Assembly (NCBI RefSeq): GCF_001641695.1 | Contig: NZ_LSEF01000045.1 | Location: forward strand, 1-32,557 | Reading direction: 5' to 3' | DNA: 32,557 bases | From: Bradyrhizobium neotropicale | GTDB taxonomy: Bacteria > Pseudomonadota > Alphaproteobacteria > Rhizobiales > Xanthobacteraceae | In this document: positions 1-7,986 of the stretch, in pieces | Numbering within the stretch: the first letter of the stretch is position 1 | How the letters are laid out: the number at the start of each line of letters is the position of its first letter | Notes under the pieces: generated by a model | What the model was told of the DNA's origin: nothing | What the model saw: the letters and a program-made list of their open reading frames with translations, nothing else | The model's database searches: none | Position numbers and translations under genes: made by a program

Positions 1-23
1 CCGATTCCGTTGAAAAAGGCGGC
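1..23 (+). repeat. Terminal inverted repeat of the IS, left copy
   Basis: It begins ccgattccgttgaaaaagg and is the exact reverse complement of 1489-1511. It may extend to the left beyond the window. Confidence 0.9.
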
Positions 24-78
24 AGTAATCCGATGTATTGGCGCCCGCGCCGATGTAGCCGAACGGCTTTGCTGACCC

Positions 79-1431
79 TTATGCGGGCTTGAGGGTTTGC
101 ATCGGGATCAGCTTGGCCAGCTTGCGAAGGTTCTGAGCGGTGGCTGCGAGGGTGAACTCGTCGCGCGCACCGTTTGGGCCTCGTAACCGTAAACGGTCGA
201 GCTTGAGAATGCGCTTGAGGTGCGCGAACAGCATCTCGATCTTTTTGCGGAGCCGACGCGAAGTGCGCCCCTCCCACGATCTTGCGATCTGGCGCGCCAT
301 GTCGCGAGCGCCCTCGTAGATCGAGCGCGGCACCCTCCGTGAAGCCTGCTTGGGGCAGCACTGGGACTTCAATACGCATCGATCGCAATCGCGCTTGATA
401 GCGAGGTAAAGCATCGTGGCTCCATCGTTCACCAGCGCTCCGGTCGTGGTGAGGATCTTGCCGTCAGGACAGCGGTAGACGTCCCTTGCATGATCATAGG
501 TGAAGTCTTCGCGCGAGAAGATCCCATCTGTGCGTGCCGACTTGTCGAACACTGTAACGTGTGGCTCGATGCCATGCTCGTAAACCAACCAGCCGAGCAT
601 CTCGGCTGAGCCATAGCCGCTGTCGCCGAGAAGCCGGTTCGGATAGAGATCGAACCGCTCCAGCGAGCGCTCAATCATGCGCTTGGCGGCCAACACCTCC
701 GCCTGCCGGATGGCCGTGGTCGCCTCGACATCGACGATGATCGCGTTCTCGACGTCGACCAGGTAGTTCGTCGAGTAGGCGAAGAAGGCTTGGCCGCCGT
801 GCGCCCCCGTCCAGCGCGCCGCCGGGTCGGCAGGCGACACGAACTTCGGCGTGACCTCGGTCGCTGCGCCGAAAGCGGCATCATCGAGGACAGCCAGATA
901 CTCATTGATCGCTCGGCCGGCGGCCTCCGGTGGAAGTCCCTTGTCGCCTTCGATTCCCTTCTGCCGATTGGCGTCGGCCTTGATCAGGCTCGCATCGACT
1001 GCAAATCCTTCACCGCCGACCAGCCGCTCCTCAATACAGCGGTGTAAAACGCTCTCGAAAACGCGACGGAAGAGATCGCTCTCCCGGAAGCGGCCATGCC
1101 TGTTTTTGGAGAATGTCGAATGGTCCGGCACCGCCCCTTCCAGACCCAGCCGGCAGAACCACCGGTAAGCCAAATTGAGGTGGACCTCATCGCACAGCCG
1201 CCGCTCCGATCGGATCCCGAAGCAGTAACCGACTAAGAGCATCCGGATCATCAGCTCGGGATCGATCGAAGGTCGGCCAATACTGCTATAGAAAGGCGCC
1301 AGGTCCTTCCTAATCTGTTCAAGGTCGACAAATCTATCGATCGACCGCAGCAGATGGTCGGCGGGAATATGCTTCTCGAGCGAGAATTCGTAGAACAACG
1401 CAGCCTGTTCGACTTGCCGATGTCCCATCAT
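79..1431 (-). CDS. IS1182-type DDE transposase
   Basis: This is a 450-residue transposase for the surrounding IS. The N-terminal part has the DUF772/InsH-like domain (motifs RPSIDPELMIRMLLVGYC and NLAYRWFCRLGL, then PDHSTFSKNRHGRF). The catalytic DDE candidates are Asp in VDASLIKADANRQ, Asp in LLGDSGYGS and Glu in KKIEMLFAHLKRI. A cysteine cluster (CDRCVLKSQCCP) lies before the last motif, as in the DDE_Tnp_1_6 domain. The ATG at 1431 is chosen because AGGA sits nine bases upstream; a GTG at 1449 would add six residues and has no clear ribosome site. No frameshift or stop is present, so it is probably functional. Confidence 0.88.
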   Translation of the reverse strand: MMGHRQVEQAALFYEFSLEKHIPADHLLRSIDRFVDLEQIRKDLAPFYSSIGRPSIDPELMIRMLLVGYCFGIRSERRLCDEVHLNLAYRWFCRLGLEGAVPDHSTFSKNRHGRFRESDLFRRVFESVLHRCIEERLVGGEGFAVDASLIKADANRQKGIEGDKGLPPEAAGRAINEYLAVLDDAAFGAATEVTPKFVSPADPAARWTGAHGGQAFFAYSTNYLVDVENAIIVDVEATTAIRQAEVLAAKRMIERSLERFDLYPNRLLGDSGYGSAEMLGWLVYEHGIEPHVTVFDKSARTDGIFSREDFTYDHARDVYRCPDGKILTTTGALVNDGATMLYLAIKRDCDRCVLKSQCCPKQASRRVPRSIYEGARDMARQIARSWEGRTSRRLRKKIEMLFAHLKRILKLDRLRLRGPNGARDEFTLAATAQNLRKLAKLIPMQTLKPA

Positions 1432-1488
1432 GATCTTCAGTCCTGCCACCTAGACAGACTGAATCACTGATCCCTCTGCGTCGCAACA

Positions 1489-1511
1489 GCCGCCTTTTTC
1501 AACGGAATCGG
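1489..1511 (-). repeat. Terminal inverted repeat of the IS, right copy
   Basis: It is the perfect reverse complement of bases 1-23 and lies about 40 bp outside the transposase start. It marks the right boundary of the element next to chromosomal sequence. The roughly 200 bp between it and the next gene hold no gene that I recognise. Confidence 0.9.
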
Positions 1512-1713
1512 CCCATCATCGAAGTGGCGGCACGTCTCGTTGAGGTCCGGATAGTGGGCATTGCGGACTCGATTTGCTCAAGTTGATGAGCGGACCTGCC
1601 GCCAGAGGCGTCGGTGCCGAACAGTCGAAGCCTCGCGCCTAGTCCTTCGCGGCCGGTACGGGCGTCGCGTTCGTCGATTGGTGTGAGTTACCCTCTTCCA
1701 TCGACCCAAGACG

Positions 1714-2217
1714 TCATCCGCTTGAGCTCGCACATTCGCGTAGCAAGGTCGTGATCTTCGTATCGAGATCTCGGGCGACGGCCAGGGCTTCGGCGCTGCC
1801 ATAATGCAGCAGATAGCTCTCCATTTTGTCATAAGAGATGTGCACGCCATCGGGACGCTCATCAATCAGCACTGTGACTGGAGCATAGGAGCCAGCATCG
1901 GGCACGTGCTTGACCATTTCTTTCATGATGAGCGGATTGCCGACCACAAGCCGTATGATCATGGGTGTCCTGGATCCAGTTTCGCGACGCAGAATGTCGC
2001 CCAGGTCGAATTCCGCGAAGAGCATGAGGTTCGTTCGGCCGAGGCCGCGCTGTACAACGCGCTCCAGATCCGGGAAGGAATCTGTCGCCCTCGTCTCTTT
2101 GAAAAAGTTGACCATGTCAGGCTGCCCGATCGCGGACTTGATGCCGGTCACAATAGCCTCGAACGGTTTGGCGCTCGTGAGGCTGAAACGTTCCACCTCG
2201 ACTTTAGCGATTGTCAT
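1714..2217 (-). CDS. DUF302-domain protein
   Basis: A 167-residue soluble protein without signal peptide or membrane segment. The C-terminal half fits the DUF302/TT1751-like fold: a strand with FAEFDLGDILRRETG, then IIRLVVGNPLIMKEMV, then APVTVLIDERPDGVHISYDKMESYL. The biochemical role of the family is not established; members occur with redox and hydrolase genes. The ATG at 2217 has GGAG eight bases upstream; an upstream ATG at 2241 would add eight residues but lacks such a site. It follows the alpha/beta hydrolase gene by 61 bp on the same strand, so the two could be co-transcribed and co-regulated by the AraC protein encoded divergently upstream. Confidence 0.75.
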   Translation of the reverse strand: MTIAKVEVERFSLTSAKPFEAIVTGIKSAIGQPDMVNFFKETRATDSFPDLERVVQRGLGRTNLMLFAEFDLGDILRRETGSRTPMIIRLVVGNPLIMKEMVKHVPDAGSYAPVTVLIDERPDGVHISYDKMESYLLHYGSAEALAVARDLDTKITTLLRECASSSG

Positions 2218-2278
2218 TTTGTTCTCCGTAACAAGTCTCATCGATGGGTGCGTCCGATGACGTCGGAACGTGCCGGGC

Positions 2279-3154
2279 TCATGCGGCCGCGGACTGTGCT
2301 TGCAGGAAGGTCCGGACGTGGCTGACGAATATCTCGTGGTGCTGAAACAGGGCGCCGTGCCCTGAATCGGGATAGAGGACCAGCTGGGCGTTACTGAGTT
2401 CCTTGAACATTGCGTAGGCGTTGCTCGCCGGCAGCATGGTGTCGTGGCTGCCGCTGACCACAAGAGCGGGCTGACGGATGGCGCGCAGAATGGCGTGCTC
2501 GGGATCAGGTGTGGCGCACCAGGTGATCAGAGCCTTGGCCTGCGGATCGGTGACCGCTTTGCCGTTGTCGGTGTCTCGATCGTCCTTGCGCAACTTCGTC
2601 CGCTTTAGGAAGGCCAAGCCGGAAGACTGGCTGGCGGACGACTTCGTGAAGAACAGCGGCAGACGGGGGTCCGGCGCATCGGTTTGGGAAAACGCCTGCT
2701 GCAGAACCGCCAGCAGGTGTTCTTCTCCACCTTTCGGCGCGGTGCCCACAAGGATGAGCTTGCGGACCAGCCGTCCGTGGTCGGCGGCAATCTGCTGGGC
2801 GACGCAGCCGCCGAGAGAAAAGCCCAGCAGGTCGACCTCAGGAAGGCCCAGCAGATTGATGAAGGCGACTGCATCTCTCGCCATTGTTTCGATATTATCA
2901 GGCGTTTGGCCGGTTGAGCGACCGACCCCGGCGTTGTCGAATGCGATGACGGGGCGGTCGGCGGCGAGAGCGTTGACGACGGCGGGATCCCACGCATCGA
3001 TGTTGCCCGAGAAGTGCTGCAGGAGAACCAGCGGCGTTCCGGTAGCGGGGCCGAGCAGGCGATAGGCGAAGCGGATTCCGTTGCCTTCGACGTAACGGGT
3101 CAGCGCGGTTTCGAGCGTGGCGACGTGCTGGCGCACGATGTCGAGTTGAGTCAT
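2279..3154 (-). CDS. Alpha/beta-fold hydrolase
   Basis: A 291-residue cytoplasmic alpha/beta hydrolase. The nucleophile elbow GFSLGG puts the catalytic serine at residue 113. The oxyanion region is LLQHFSGN, the second GxG-type motif is FDNAGVGRST, and the catalytic histidine is in DSGHGALFQHHE near the C terminus; the acid is probably in SGSHDTML. This layout is typical of the haloperoxidase/esterase branch, but the substrate cannot be read from sequence. The ATG at 3154 has a strong GGAGG site; a longer frame reaching 3259 would overlap the upstream gene and is unlikely. It lies 101 bp downstream of the exported hydrolase, with a perfect hairpin in that gap. Confidence 0.85.
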   Translation of the reverse strand: MTQLDIVRQHVATLETALTRYVEGNGIRFAYRLLGPATGTPLVLLQHFSGNIDAWDPAVVNALAADRPVIAFDNAGVGRSTGQTPDNIETMARDAVAFINLLGLPEVDLLGFSLGGCVAQQIAADHGRLVRKLILVGTAPKGGEEHLLAVLQQAFSQTDAPDPRLPLFFTKSSASQSSGLAFLKRTKLRKDDRDTDNGKAVTDPQAKALITWCATPDPEHAILRAIRQPALVVSGSHDTMLPASNAYAMFKELSNAQLVLYPDSGHGALFQHHEIFVSHVRTFLQAQSAAA

Positions 3155-3221
3155 GTCATCCTCCGGATGCTTGAAATATTTGAATTGGGAGACCGGTGTG
3201 GCGCAGCGATGCTTTGAGCGA

Positions 3222-3249
3222 CGCTCCCGGCGCGAAAACGCCGGGAGCG
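3222..3249 (-). terminator. Perfect 11-bp hairpin between two hydrolase genes
   Basis: The arm cgctcccggcg (3222-3232) and its exact complement (3239-3249) enclose a six-base loop. It starts six bases after the stop codon of the upstream gene. There is no T-run in the minus-strand direction, so it is either a weak terminator, an mRNA 3'-end stabiliser or a processing site that separates expression of the two hydrolases. Confidence 0.5.
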
Positions 3250-3255
3250 GTACTG

Positions 3256-4029
3256 TCACTTTGCGAGTGTGGCCTTCTCAATCACCTCGGCGACTTCCTT
3301 GGCATGAACGACGAGCGAAGCATGACTGCCGGCGACGTCCGTTATCTGGGCCTTCATCCTGTCGGCGAAAAACTTCTGGGCCTCGGGTGCGATCACTCTG
3401 TCCTTGGTGGTGATCACGTAGAACGTCGGCTTGTCCCGCCAGGCGGTCGTATCGACCGGAGCCTCGAACGCCTTGTCGCTCAACGGCAGCTGATGGTTCG
3501 CAAGGGATTCGGCAATCTTCAGGGGAAGGTCAGCCGCGACCGCCGAAGGAAATACCTTGGGATCAATGTAGAGGTTGCCCTTGTCGTCAGGATGGATCGC
3601 CGCGGCGCCTTCGGTAGCCGGACCGCTCTTGGCGAGGGTCGCCAGAGATTGGCCCACGTCAGGCGCGAAAGCGGAGACGTAGACCAGCGCCGACACCTTG
3701 GGATCGTTACCGGCTTCCGTGATGACCACGCCACCCCAGGAATGGCCGACGAGAACGGTTTTGCCGTCCTGCTTCGCGAGCGCCTGTTTGGTGGCATCGA
3801 CGTCGGCGGCAAGCGAGGTGAGCGGATTTTCGACAAGCGTGACGTTGTAGCCCTTCTTCGTGAGAATATCGGCAACGGGCTGCCAGCTCGTCTGATCCAC
3901 GAAAGCGCCGTGCACGAGCACGATGTTGTGGGCCGCTCCCTTGGGCAATTCGGCGGAACGGACGGAGCCGATCAATGTCGTTCCGGCCAGAAGTACGGTG
4001 GCGGCTAGTGAGAGGAGGATATTCAGCAT
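3256..4029 (-). CDS. Exported alpha/beta hydrolase
   Basis: A 257-residue hydrolase with a Sec-type signal peptide (hydrophobic residues 3-22, probable cleavage after SVRSA near residue 26), so it should act in the periplasm. The mature part opens with NIVLVHGAFVDQTSW, the usual HGxF oxyanion region. The nucleophile elbow GHSWGG gives Ser97, and the C-terminal GSHASLVVH supplies the catalytic histidine. This resembles the short EstC/salicylate-esterase-like branch. The ATG at 4029 is preceded by AGGAA and starts directly at the signal peptide; in-frame codons further upstream would put charged sequence before it. It is first in the minus-strand cluster and divergent from an AraC regulator, the likely controller. 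Confidence 0.85.
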   Translation of the reverse strand: MLNILLSLAATVLLAGTTLIGSVRSAELPKGAAHNIVLVHGAFVDQTSWQPVADILTKKGYNVTLVENPLTSLAADVDATKQALAKQDGKTVLVGHSWGGVVITEAGNDPKVSALVYVSAFAPDVGQSLATLAKSGPATEGAAAIHPDDKGNLYIDPKVFPSAVAADLPLKIAESLANHQLPLSDKAFEAPVDTTAWRDKPTFYVITTKDRVIAPEAQKFFADRMKAQITDVAGSHASLVVHAKEVAEVIEKATLAK

Positions 4030-4244
4030 TGATTGTTCCTGTTGGCATGTCGGACGAAGACAGTCCGAGGGAATGGACAGGCGTTTCCAGCTAGGTCGCG
4101 GTTCTTCCATCTGCCATCGGCGAAATGGTTGCCGCTCGTAACGTCGGCCCGCCGCGACATGACCTATTCCGCGGACCTTCCGGACGATAGAGATCAATCG
4201 TCCAGATGTTGTGTCTGATCGTCCACCGGTCTAATCTTGGCGGC
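4030..4244. promoter_or_regulatory. Divergent promoter region, hydrolase cluster and araC-type gene
   Basis: This 215-bp gap separates two divergent coding sequences and must hold both promoters if the genes are expressed from here. I see no convincing -35/-10 pair or clear AraC-type direct repeat. The assignment is from gene layout only. Confidence 0.4.
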
Positions 4245-5207
4245 ATGGACATTCTCGCCCAAGTGCTCGATCGCATTCGTCTCGGCGGGACGCTGCTCTT
4301 TCACTTCGAGCTCGGCCATCCCTGGCATCTTGAGTTGCCGGCGCGCCCCTACGCTCTATTTCACTATCTCAGCCAGGGCTCGGCGACCCTTGCGCTCGGA
4401 CAGGGACAGGAAATCCAGATGACTGAGGGCGACTTTGTCGTCATCACGCGCGGAGAGCCCCATGTGTTTTATTCGGATCGCCGGGCCAAGCCTTTGCGGA
4501 TTATGGATATCGATCGGTCGTCGCCACGTCTTGGCGTCGTTCGTCACGGCCGCCGTGCAAAGCCGCTCTCGACCATGATCTGCGGCAATTTCACAGTGTC
4601 ACGGCCGCTGTTTGGCAGCGTGCTGGAGTTACTTCCGCCCGTGCTCTTGCTGAAGCCGACAGCGGACCGTGGTTGGCTTGAAGCAATCCTGCGCCGCATG
4701 GTCAGCGAGTCCGCGCACGAGCGTCCTGGCCAGCGCGTCGCGCTTTCACGACTGACAGAAGTGCTCTTTGTCGAGGTGCTCCGAAGCTGGATTGCGTCTC
4801 TCAGTCCCGGACAAGGCGGCTGGCTCGGGGCCATCTCTGACCCACATATCGGACCGGCGCTCAAGCTCATTCACGAAAATCCGGAGCTTCCCTGGACCCT
4901 GAGCGATCTTGGCCAGCGCGTTGGGCTCGGCCGCTCGGTATTCTCGGCGCGCTTTACCAAGCTCGTCGGCCAGTCCATGCACCGCTATGTGATCGAACGC
5001 CGAATGGCGGAAGCGGCGTTCCTGCTGGAAACCAGCGATGAGCCCATCGCACGTATCGCCAGCAGGGTTGGTTACGAGACAGCGGCGGCGTTTTCGAAGT
5101 TATTCCATCGACATCACGGCGTATCGCCCGGCCGGTACCGAATATCCCGTCGCCCTGACAGCGGCGAAAGGCAAGGCGACTTTCAGAAAGCAGCGGTCGC
5201 CGATTAG
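4245..5207 (+). CDS. AraC-family regulator with N-terminal cupin
   Basis: A 320-residue transcription factor. Residues 1 to about 180 form a cupin_6-type sensor domain (MDILAQVLDRIRLGG start, HPWHLELPARPYALFHYLSQG, EGDFVVITRGEPHVF). The last 100 residues hold two helix-turn-helix units: WTLSDLGQRVGLGRSVFSARF and the AraC signature region PIARIASRVGYETAAAFSKLF followed by HHGVSPGRYR. The ATG at 4245 is chosen because members of this family start with this motif; an in-frame ATG at 4206 would add 13 unrelated residues. It is divergent from the exported hydrolase gene, the usual arrangement for a regulator that activates its neighbour in response to a small molecule. The ligand is unknown. Confidence 0.88.
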   Translation: MDILAQVLDRIRLGGTLLFHFELGHPWHLELPARPYALFHYLSQGSATLALGQGQEIQMTEGDFVVITRGEPHVFYSDRRAKPLRIMDIDRSSPRLGVVRHGRRAKPLSTMICGNFTVSRPLFGSVLELLPPVLLLKPTADRGWLEAILRRMVSESAHERPGQRVALSRLTEVLFVEVLRSWIASLSPGQGGWLGAISDPHIGPALKLIHENPELPWTLSDLGQRVGLGRSVFSARFTKLVGQSMHRYVIERRMAEAAFLLETSDEPIARIASRVGYETAAAFSKLFHRHHGVSPGRYRISRRPDSGERQGDFQKAAVAD

Positions 5208-5263
5208 GTTTGAAGCGGCCAACTATGGCAGGTCCGCTTACGGCCTCTTCTGTGACATCCAGC

Positions 5264-5305
5264 GATGTCCGCTATTGCGCCGCTATTGGCAGAGAAGCGG
5301 ACATC
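5264..5305. other. 10-bp perfect dyad between convergent genes
   Basis: gatgtccgct (5264-5273) and agcggacatc (5296-5305) are exact complements with a 22-base spacer. The pair lies in the 145-bp gap between the convergent araC-type and DUF2158 genes. It could act as a two-way terminator, though no T-tract flanks it. Confidence 0.35.
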
Positions 5306-5352
5306 GACGCGCCGGAGCCGGGCACTCCGATCCAAGTAGGATGCGGTCTTGC

Positions 5353-5577
5353 CTATTCGTCGTCTTCGTCCTCGTCGTCATCCTCGTCTTCGTCGTCCTC
5401 TTCCTCGTCGGGGTCTTCTTCCACCTGCACGAGCGTGGCCAGCGGCAATGTCTCGCGGAACAGATCGCCTTCCATGCCCATCCAGAGGCAGAGCACTTCG
5501 TCCTCCTTGATCTCCGCAACGGTCAGCGGCTGGCCGCCGGATTTCAGCATCACGACATCGCCGGCTTTCAATTCCAT
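5353..5577 (-). CDS. Small DUF2158 protein with acidic tail
   Basis: A 74-residue protein. Residues 1 to about 50 match the DUF2158 pattern, a small SH3-like beta-barrel: GDVVMLKSGGQPLTV, then VLCLWMGMEGDLF. The last 20 or so residues are almost only Asp and Glu (from EEDPDEEEDDEDED to the end), encoded by a simple GAC/GAG triplet run. The family has no proven function. AGGA lies before the ATG at 5577. The gene stands alone, convergent with the araC-type gene. The tail resembles the acidic extensions of nucleic-acid-mimicking or chaperone-like small proteins, but this is only a resemblance. Confidence 0.75.
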   Translation of the reverse strand: MELKAGDVVMLKSGGQPLTVAEIKEDEVLCLWMGMEGDLFRETLPLATLVQVEEDPDEEEDDEDEDDDEDEDDE

Positions 5578-5678
5578 GGATTGTCCTTTCGAGTTGAACC
5601 GGACGCGAGGTTAGCAATTTGTCATGACACCCGGAAAACGGGCGAGCGGCAGCGCCATCACATGAGACATGTGGGACT

Positions 5679-5725
5679 GCCTGCATGGTTCGAGACGCCC
5701 GCTGTGCGGGGTCCTCACCATGAGG
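5679..5725 (-). repeat. Intergenic palindromic repeat, copy A
   Basis: Read on the minus strand it begins cctcatggtgagga, has a GC-rich core hairpin and ends gcgtctcgaaccatgcaggc. It is a second version of copy B, in opposite orientation, 21 bp away. The type (cctcat...gtctcgaa) is a familiar short repeat in Bradyrhizobium intergenic DNA. Confidence 0.65.
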
Positions 5726-5746
5726 TTATTGCCGCAAAACGCAAAA

Positions 5747-5795
5747 CCTCATCCTGAGGGCCCGCCAAAGGCGGGCGTCTCGAAGGGTGGGCCGC
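5747..5795 (+). repeat. Intergenic palindromic repeat, copy B
   Basis: It begins cctcatcctgaggg, has the hairpin cccgcc-aaa-ggcggg and ends gcgtctcgaagggtggg. With copy A it forms a head-to-head pair like a BIME. The rest of the 385-bp gap 5578-5962 shows no gene, terminator or other signal that I can support. Confidence 0.65.
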
Positions 5796-5962
5796 AGGTG
5801 AACCGACTACTAAGGCCTTCCATCGCAGCCACCGCGAGGATGTCATCATCCTCCTGTTTTGCCCGACGTGTCAAAGCCGTTTCGTAAAATCCGCAGCCCT
5901 TGAATTTGCAGCAGCCACCTACTGTGCATGGGGTTGTTTTCGCTATTTTGTCTTCGCCCCGG

Positions 5963-6703
5963 CTACGCCGGGTCCGGCAACAGCTCGCTCAGCGAGCGGA
6001 TGATGCGGTCGGGCTTGACGGTCGAGCCTTCCGGCAGGCCGTCGCCGTGCACGTCCATCCAGATCCCGTAGATGCCGAGGCGCTGCGGCGTCACGACTTC
6101 CCATTCCAGGTTGTCGCCGATCATCCAAGTATCCTTGGCGGTGACGCCGAGCGCGTCCATTGCGTGCAGATAGGCGCGCTCCTCGGGCTTGCCGAAACCG
6201 TGCTCGCCCTCGATCTGGATGTGATGGAAACGGTGCGCCAGCTCGAAGCGTTCGACCTTGGCGCGCTGCATGTCGGCGGCGCCGTTGGTCACCAGCGCGA
6301 GCTTGATGTCGAGTGCCTTCAGCCGGTCGATGGCCTCATGCGCGCCGGGGAAGACGAACATCTCCTCCTCGCGATAGGCGGTGAAACGGTCGGCAATGCG
6401 AATTGCAAGATCGTCGGGCAGGGCGCGGTGACCGGCGGCCGCCAGCGCGGCAAAGCCGCCCTTGACCGTCAGATGTCGGGCCTCGGCGAGCTTGAGCCGC
6501 CAGGCGGCTTCCGCATTGGCCCAGAAGTTTCGCGCGAAGGACAAGACGGCGGCCGCGACCTCATGCGGCGGCAGCGGCGCAAGCTCCGCGGCGAACTCGG
6601 CGGCGATCGTGTTCCAGGCGATCTCGGGCCGGCCATAGGCCGACAGGATGGTGTCATCCATGTCGATCAGCATGGCGCGGGGCAGCGGCTTCATCGCGGT
6701 CAT
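5963..6703 (-). CDS. HAD-family phosphatase
   Basis: A 246-residue hydrolase of the haloacid dehalogenase superfamily, YjjG/HDHD-like. Motif I is DMDDT, with nucleophile Asp14 and general acid Asp16. Motif II is the Thr in LALVTNGA, motif III the Lys in GFGKPEE, and motif IV is [11 protein letters not shown] helical cap domain lies between motifs I and II. The substrate is probably a small phosphate ester and cannot be named. The ATG at 6703 overlaps the hemF stop codon as ATGA, with GGAGG upstream, so translation is probably coupled to hemF; a GTG at 6709 is the alternative. It is last in the trmL-queE-queD-hemF run. Confidence 0.87.
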   Translation of the reverse strand: MTAMKPLPRAMLIDMDDTILSAYGRPEIAWNTIAAEFAAELAPLPPHEVAAAVLSFARNFWANAEAAWRLKLAEARHLTVKGGFAALAAAGHRALPDDLAIRIADRFTAYREEEMFVFPGAHEAIDRLKALDIKLALVTNGAADMQRAKVERFELAHRFHHIQIEGEHGFGKPEERAYLHAMDALGVTAKDTWMIGDNLEWEVVTPQRLGIYGIWMDVHGDGLPEGSTVKPDRIIRSLSELLPDPA

Positions 6704-7599
6704 GGCCACTTCACCTCCGGCGGCAGCGACGATAGGATCGAATCCACGTTGCCGCCGGTCTTGAGCCCGAAGATGGTGCCGCGGTCGTAGAGCAGATTGA
6801 ACTCGACATAGCGCCCGCGGCGGATCAGCTGCTCCTCGCGATCTGCAGCGGTCCAGCTCGTCGCGAAATTGCGCCGCACGATGTCAGGATAGATTTTCAG
6901 GAAGGCGCGACCGACGTCCTGGGTGAAGGCGAGGTCGGCGTCCCAGTCGCCGCTGTCGTGCCAGTCGTAGAAGATGCCGCCGATGCCGCGCGCTTCCTTC
7001 CGGTGCGGCAGATAGAAATACTCGTCGCACCACTTCTTGTACTTGTCGTAGTCGGCGACGCCGTTCGGTCCGCTGCAGGCGTCCTTCATCGCGGCGTGGA
7101 AGGCGATCGTGTCCGCATCGGCCTGCGTGCGCCGGCGGTCGAGCACGGGCGTGAGGTCGGCGCCGCCGCCGAACCAGGCCTTGGTGGTGACGACGAAGCG
7201 CGTGTTCATGTGCACCGCCGGCACGTGCGGATTGCGCATGTGCGCGATCAGGGAGATGCCGGAGGCCCAGAAGCGCGGATCCTCGGCCGCGCCCGGGATC
7301 TGCGCGCGGAATTCGGGGGCGAACTCGCCGTGGACGGTCGAGCAGTGCACGCCGACCTTCTCGAACAGACGGCCGTACATCATCGACATCATGCCGCCGC
7401 CGCCGGGCGCGCCGCTGTGGTCGGTGCGCTGCCACGGCGTGCGTTCGAAGCGGCCGGCGTTGCCGGGATAGAGCGCCTCGGGCGCATCGTCTTCCAATCG
7501 CTCGAAGCTTTCGCAGATGTCGTCGCGCAAGCGTTCGAACCAGTTGCGCGCGCGGGCCTTGCGATCCTCAATCGAGTTCGGGTCAATCGCGGATGTCAT
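6700..7599 (-). CDS. hemF: Oxygen-dependent coproporphyrinogen III oxidase
   Basis: A 299-residue enzyme, the usual HemF length. It converts coproporphyrinogen III to protoporphyrinogen IX with two oxidative decarboxylations using O2, late in heme synthesis in the cytoplasm. Family blocks visible are [66 protein letters not shown] and [15 protein letters not shown]. The ATG at 7599 begins four bases after the queD stop; an upstream ATG-type start would overlap queD. Its stop overlaps the HAD gene start. An O2-dependent step fits aerobic growth alongside the bc1 complex encoded nearby; organisms of this group usually also carry oxygen-independent HemN elsewhere. Confidence 0.95.
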   Translation of the reverse strand: MTSAIDPNSIEDRKARARNWFERLRDDICESFERLEDDAPEALYPGNAGRFERTPWQRTDHSGAPGGGGMMSMMYGRLFEKVGVHCSTVHGEFAPEFRAQIPGAAEDPRFWASGISLIAHMRNPHVPAVHMNTRFVVTTKAWFGGGADLTPVLDRRRTQADADTIAFHAAMKDACSGPNGVADYDKYKKWCDEYFYLPHRKEARGIGGIFYDWHDSGDWDADLAFTQDVGRAFLKIYPDIVRRNFATSWTAADREEQLIRRGRYVEFNLLYDRGTIFGLKTGGNVDSILSSLPPEVKWP

Positions 7600-7603
7600 G
7601 TCG

Positions 7604-7969
7604 TCAGCCTTGCGGACCGTAATAGGTGCAGCTCTCGTTGCAGCTGTCACGGTGAATGCTGACGCGGGTCAGCCCCTCGATGTGCTGGAGGCGCTCCCAG
7701 ACGAAGCGCGAGAGGTTTTCCAGCGTCGGCACGCCAATCGCCTCGATCTTGTTGAGGAACTTGTGGTCCAGCGTCAGCCGCACGTCCTCGATCGCGCGCT
7801 GGACGAGGCCGAGATCGACCACCATGCCGGTCACCGGATCGGGCGTGCCGCGCAGGGTCACCTCGGCACGGAAGGAGTGGCCGTGGATTTCTTCGCTTGC
7901 CGCACCGAAGGTCGTTCCCGACAGCGAATGCGCTGCCTCGAAGCGGAAGGATTTCGTCAATTCCCACAT
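7604..7969 (-). CDS. queD: QueD-like 6-carboxytetrahydropterin synthase
   Basis: A 121-residue member of the PTPS/QueD family. The predicted reaction is dihydroneopterin triphosphate to 6-carboxytetrahydropterin, the second step toward queuosine. Zinc ligands are His14 (FEAAHS) and His29/His31 (HGHSF). The C-terminal [16 protein letters not shown] resembles the active-site end of QueD. The usual catalytic cysteine four residues before HGH is replaced by Ser25, while Glu26 gives an ExxHGH pattern as in PTPS-III enzymes. The start [10 protein letters not shown] at 7969 fits the family; an upstream start would overlap queE, and no strong ribosome site is seen. The adjacent queE supports a 7-deazaguanine role, but the active-site change leaves the exact reaction open. 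Confidence 0.85.
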   Translation of the reverse strand: MWELTKSFRFEAAHSLSGTTFGAASEEIHGHSFRAEVTLRGTPDPVTGMVVDLGLVQRAIEDVRLTLDHKFLNKIEAIGVPTLENLSRFVWERLQHIEGLTRVSIHRDSCNESCTYYGPQG

Positions 7970-7986
7970 CTGTTCGCAGACCAATC

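Larger units (their letters stand above)
1..1511 (-). mobile_element. IS1182-family-like insertion sequence
   Basis: A single transposase gene is flanked by 23-bp inverted repeats that match perfectly (1-23 against 1489-1511). The element is about 1.5 kb, normal for a one-gene IS of this type. Because the left repeat starts at the first base of the window, the true outer end and any target-site duplication cannot be seen. The element looks intact: the reading frame is open and the DDE residues are present. Family assignment rests on the transposase sequence; the exact IS name is not known. Confidence 0.85.

Noticed and set aside
5356..5415. CRISPR-like or satellite array
   Set aside because: The run of similar triplets codes for the Asp/Glu tail of the DUF2158 protein; there are no spacers or regular repeat units.
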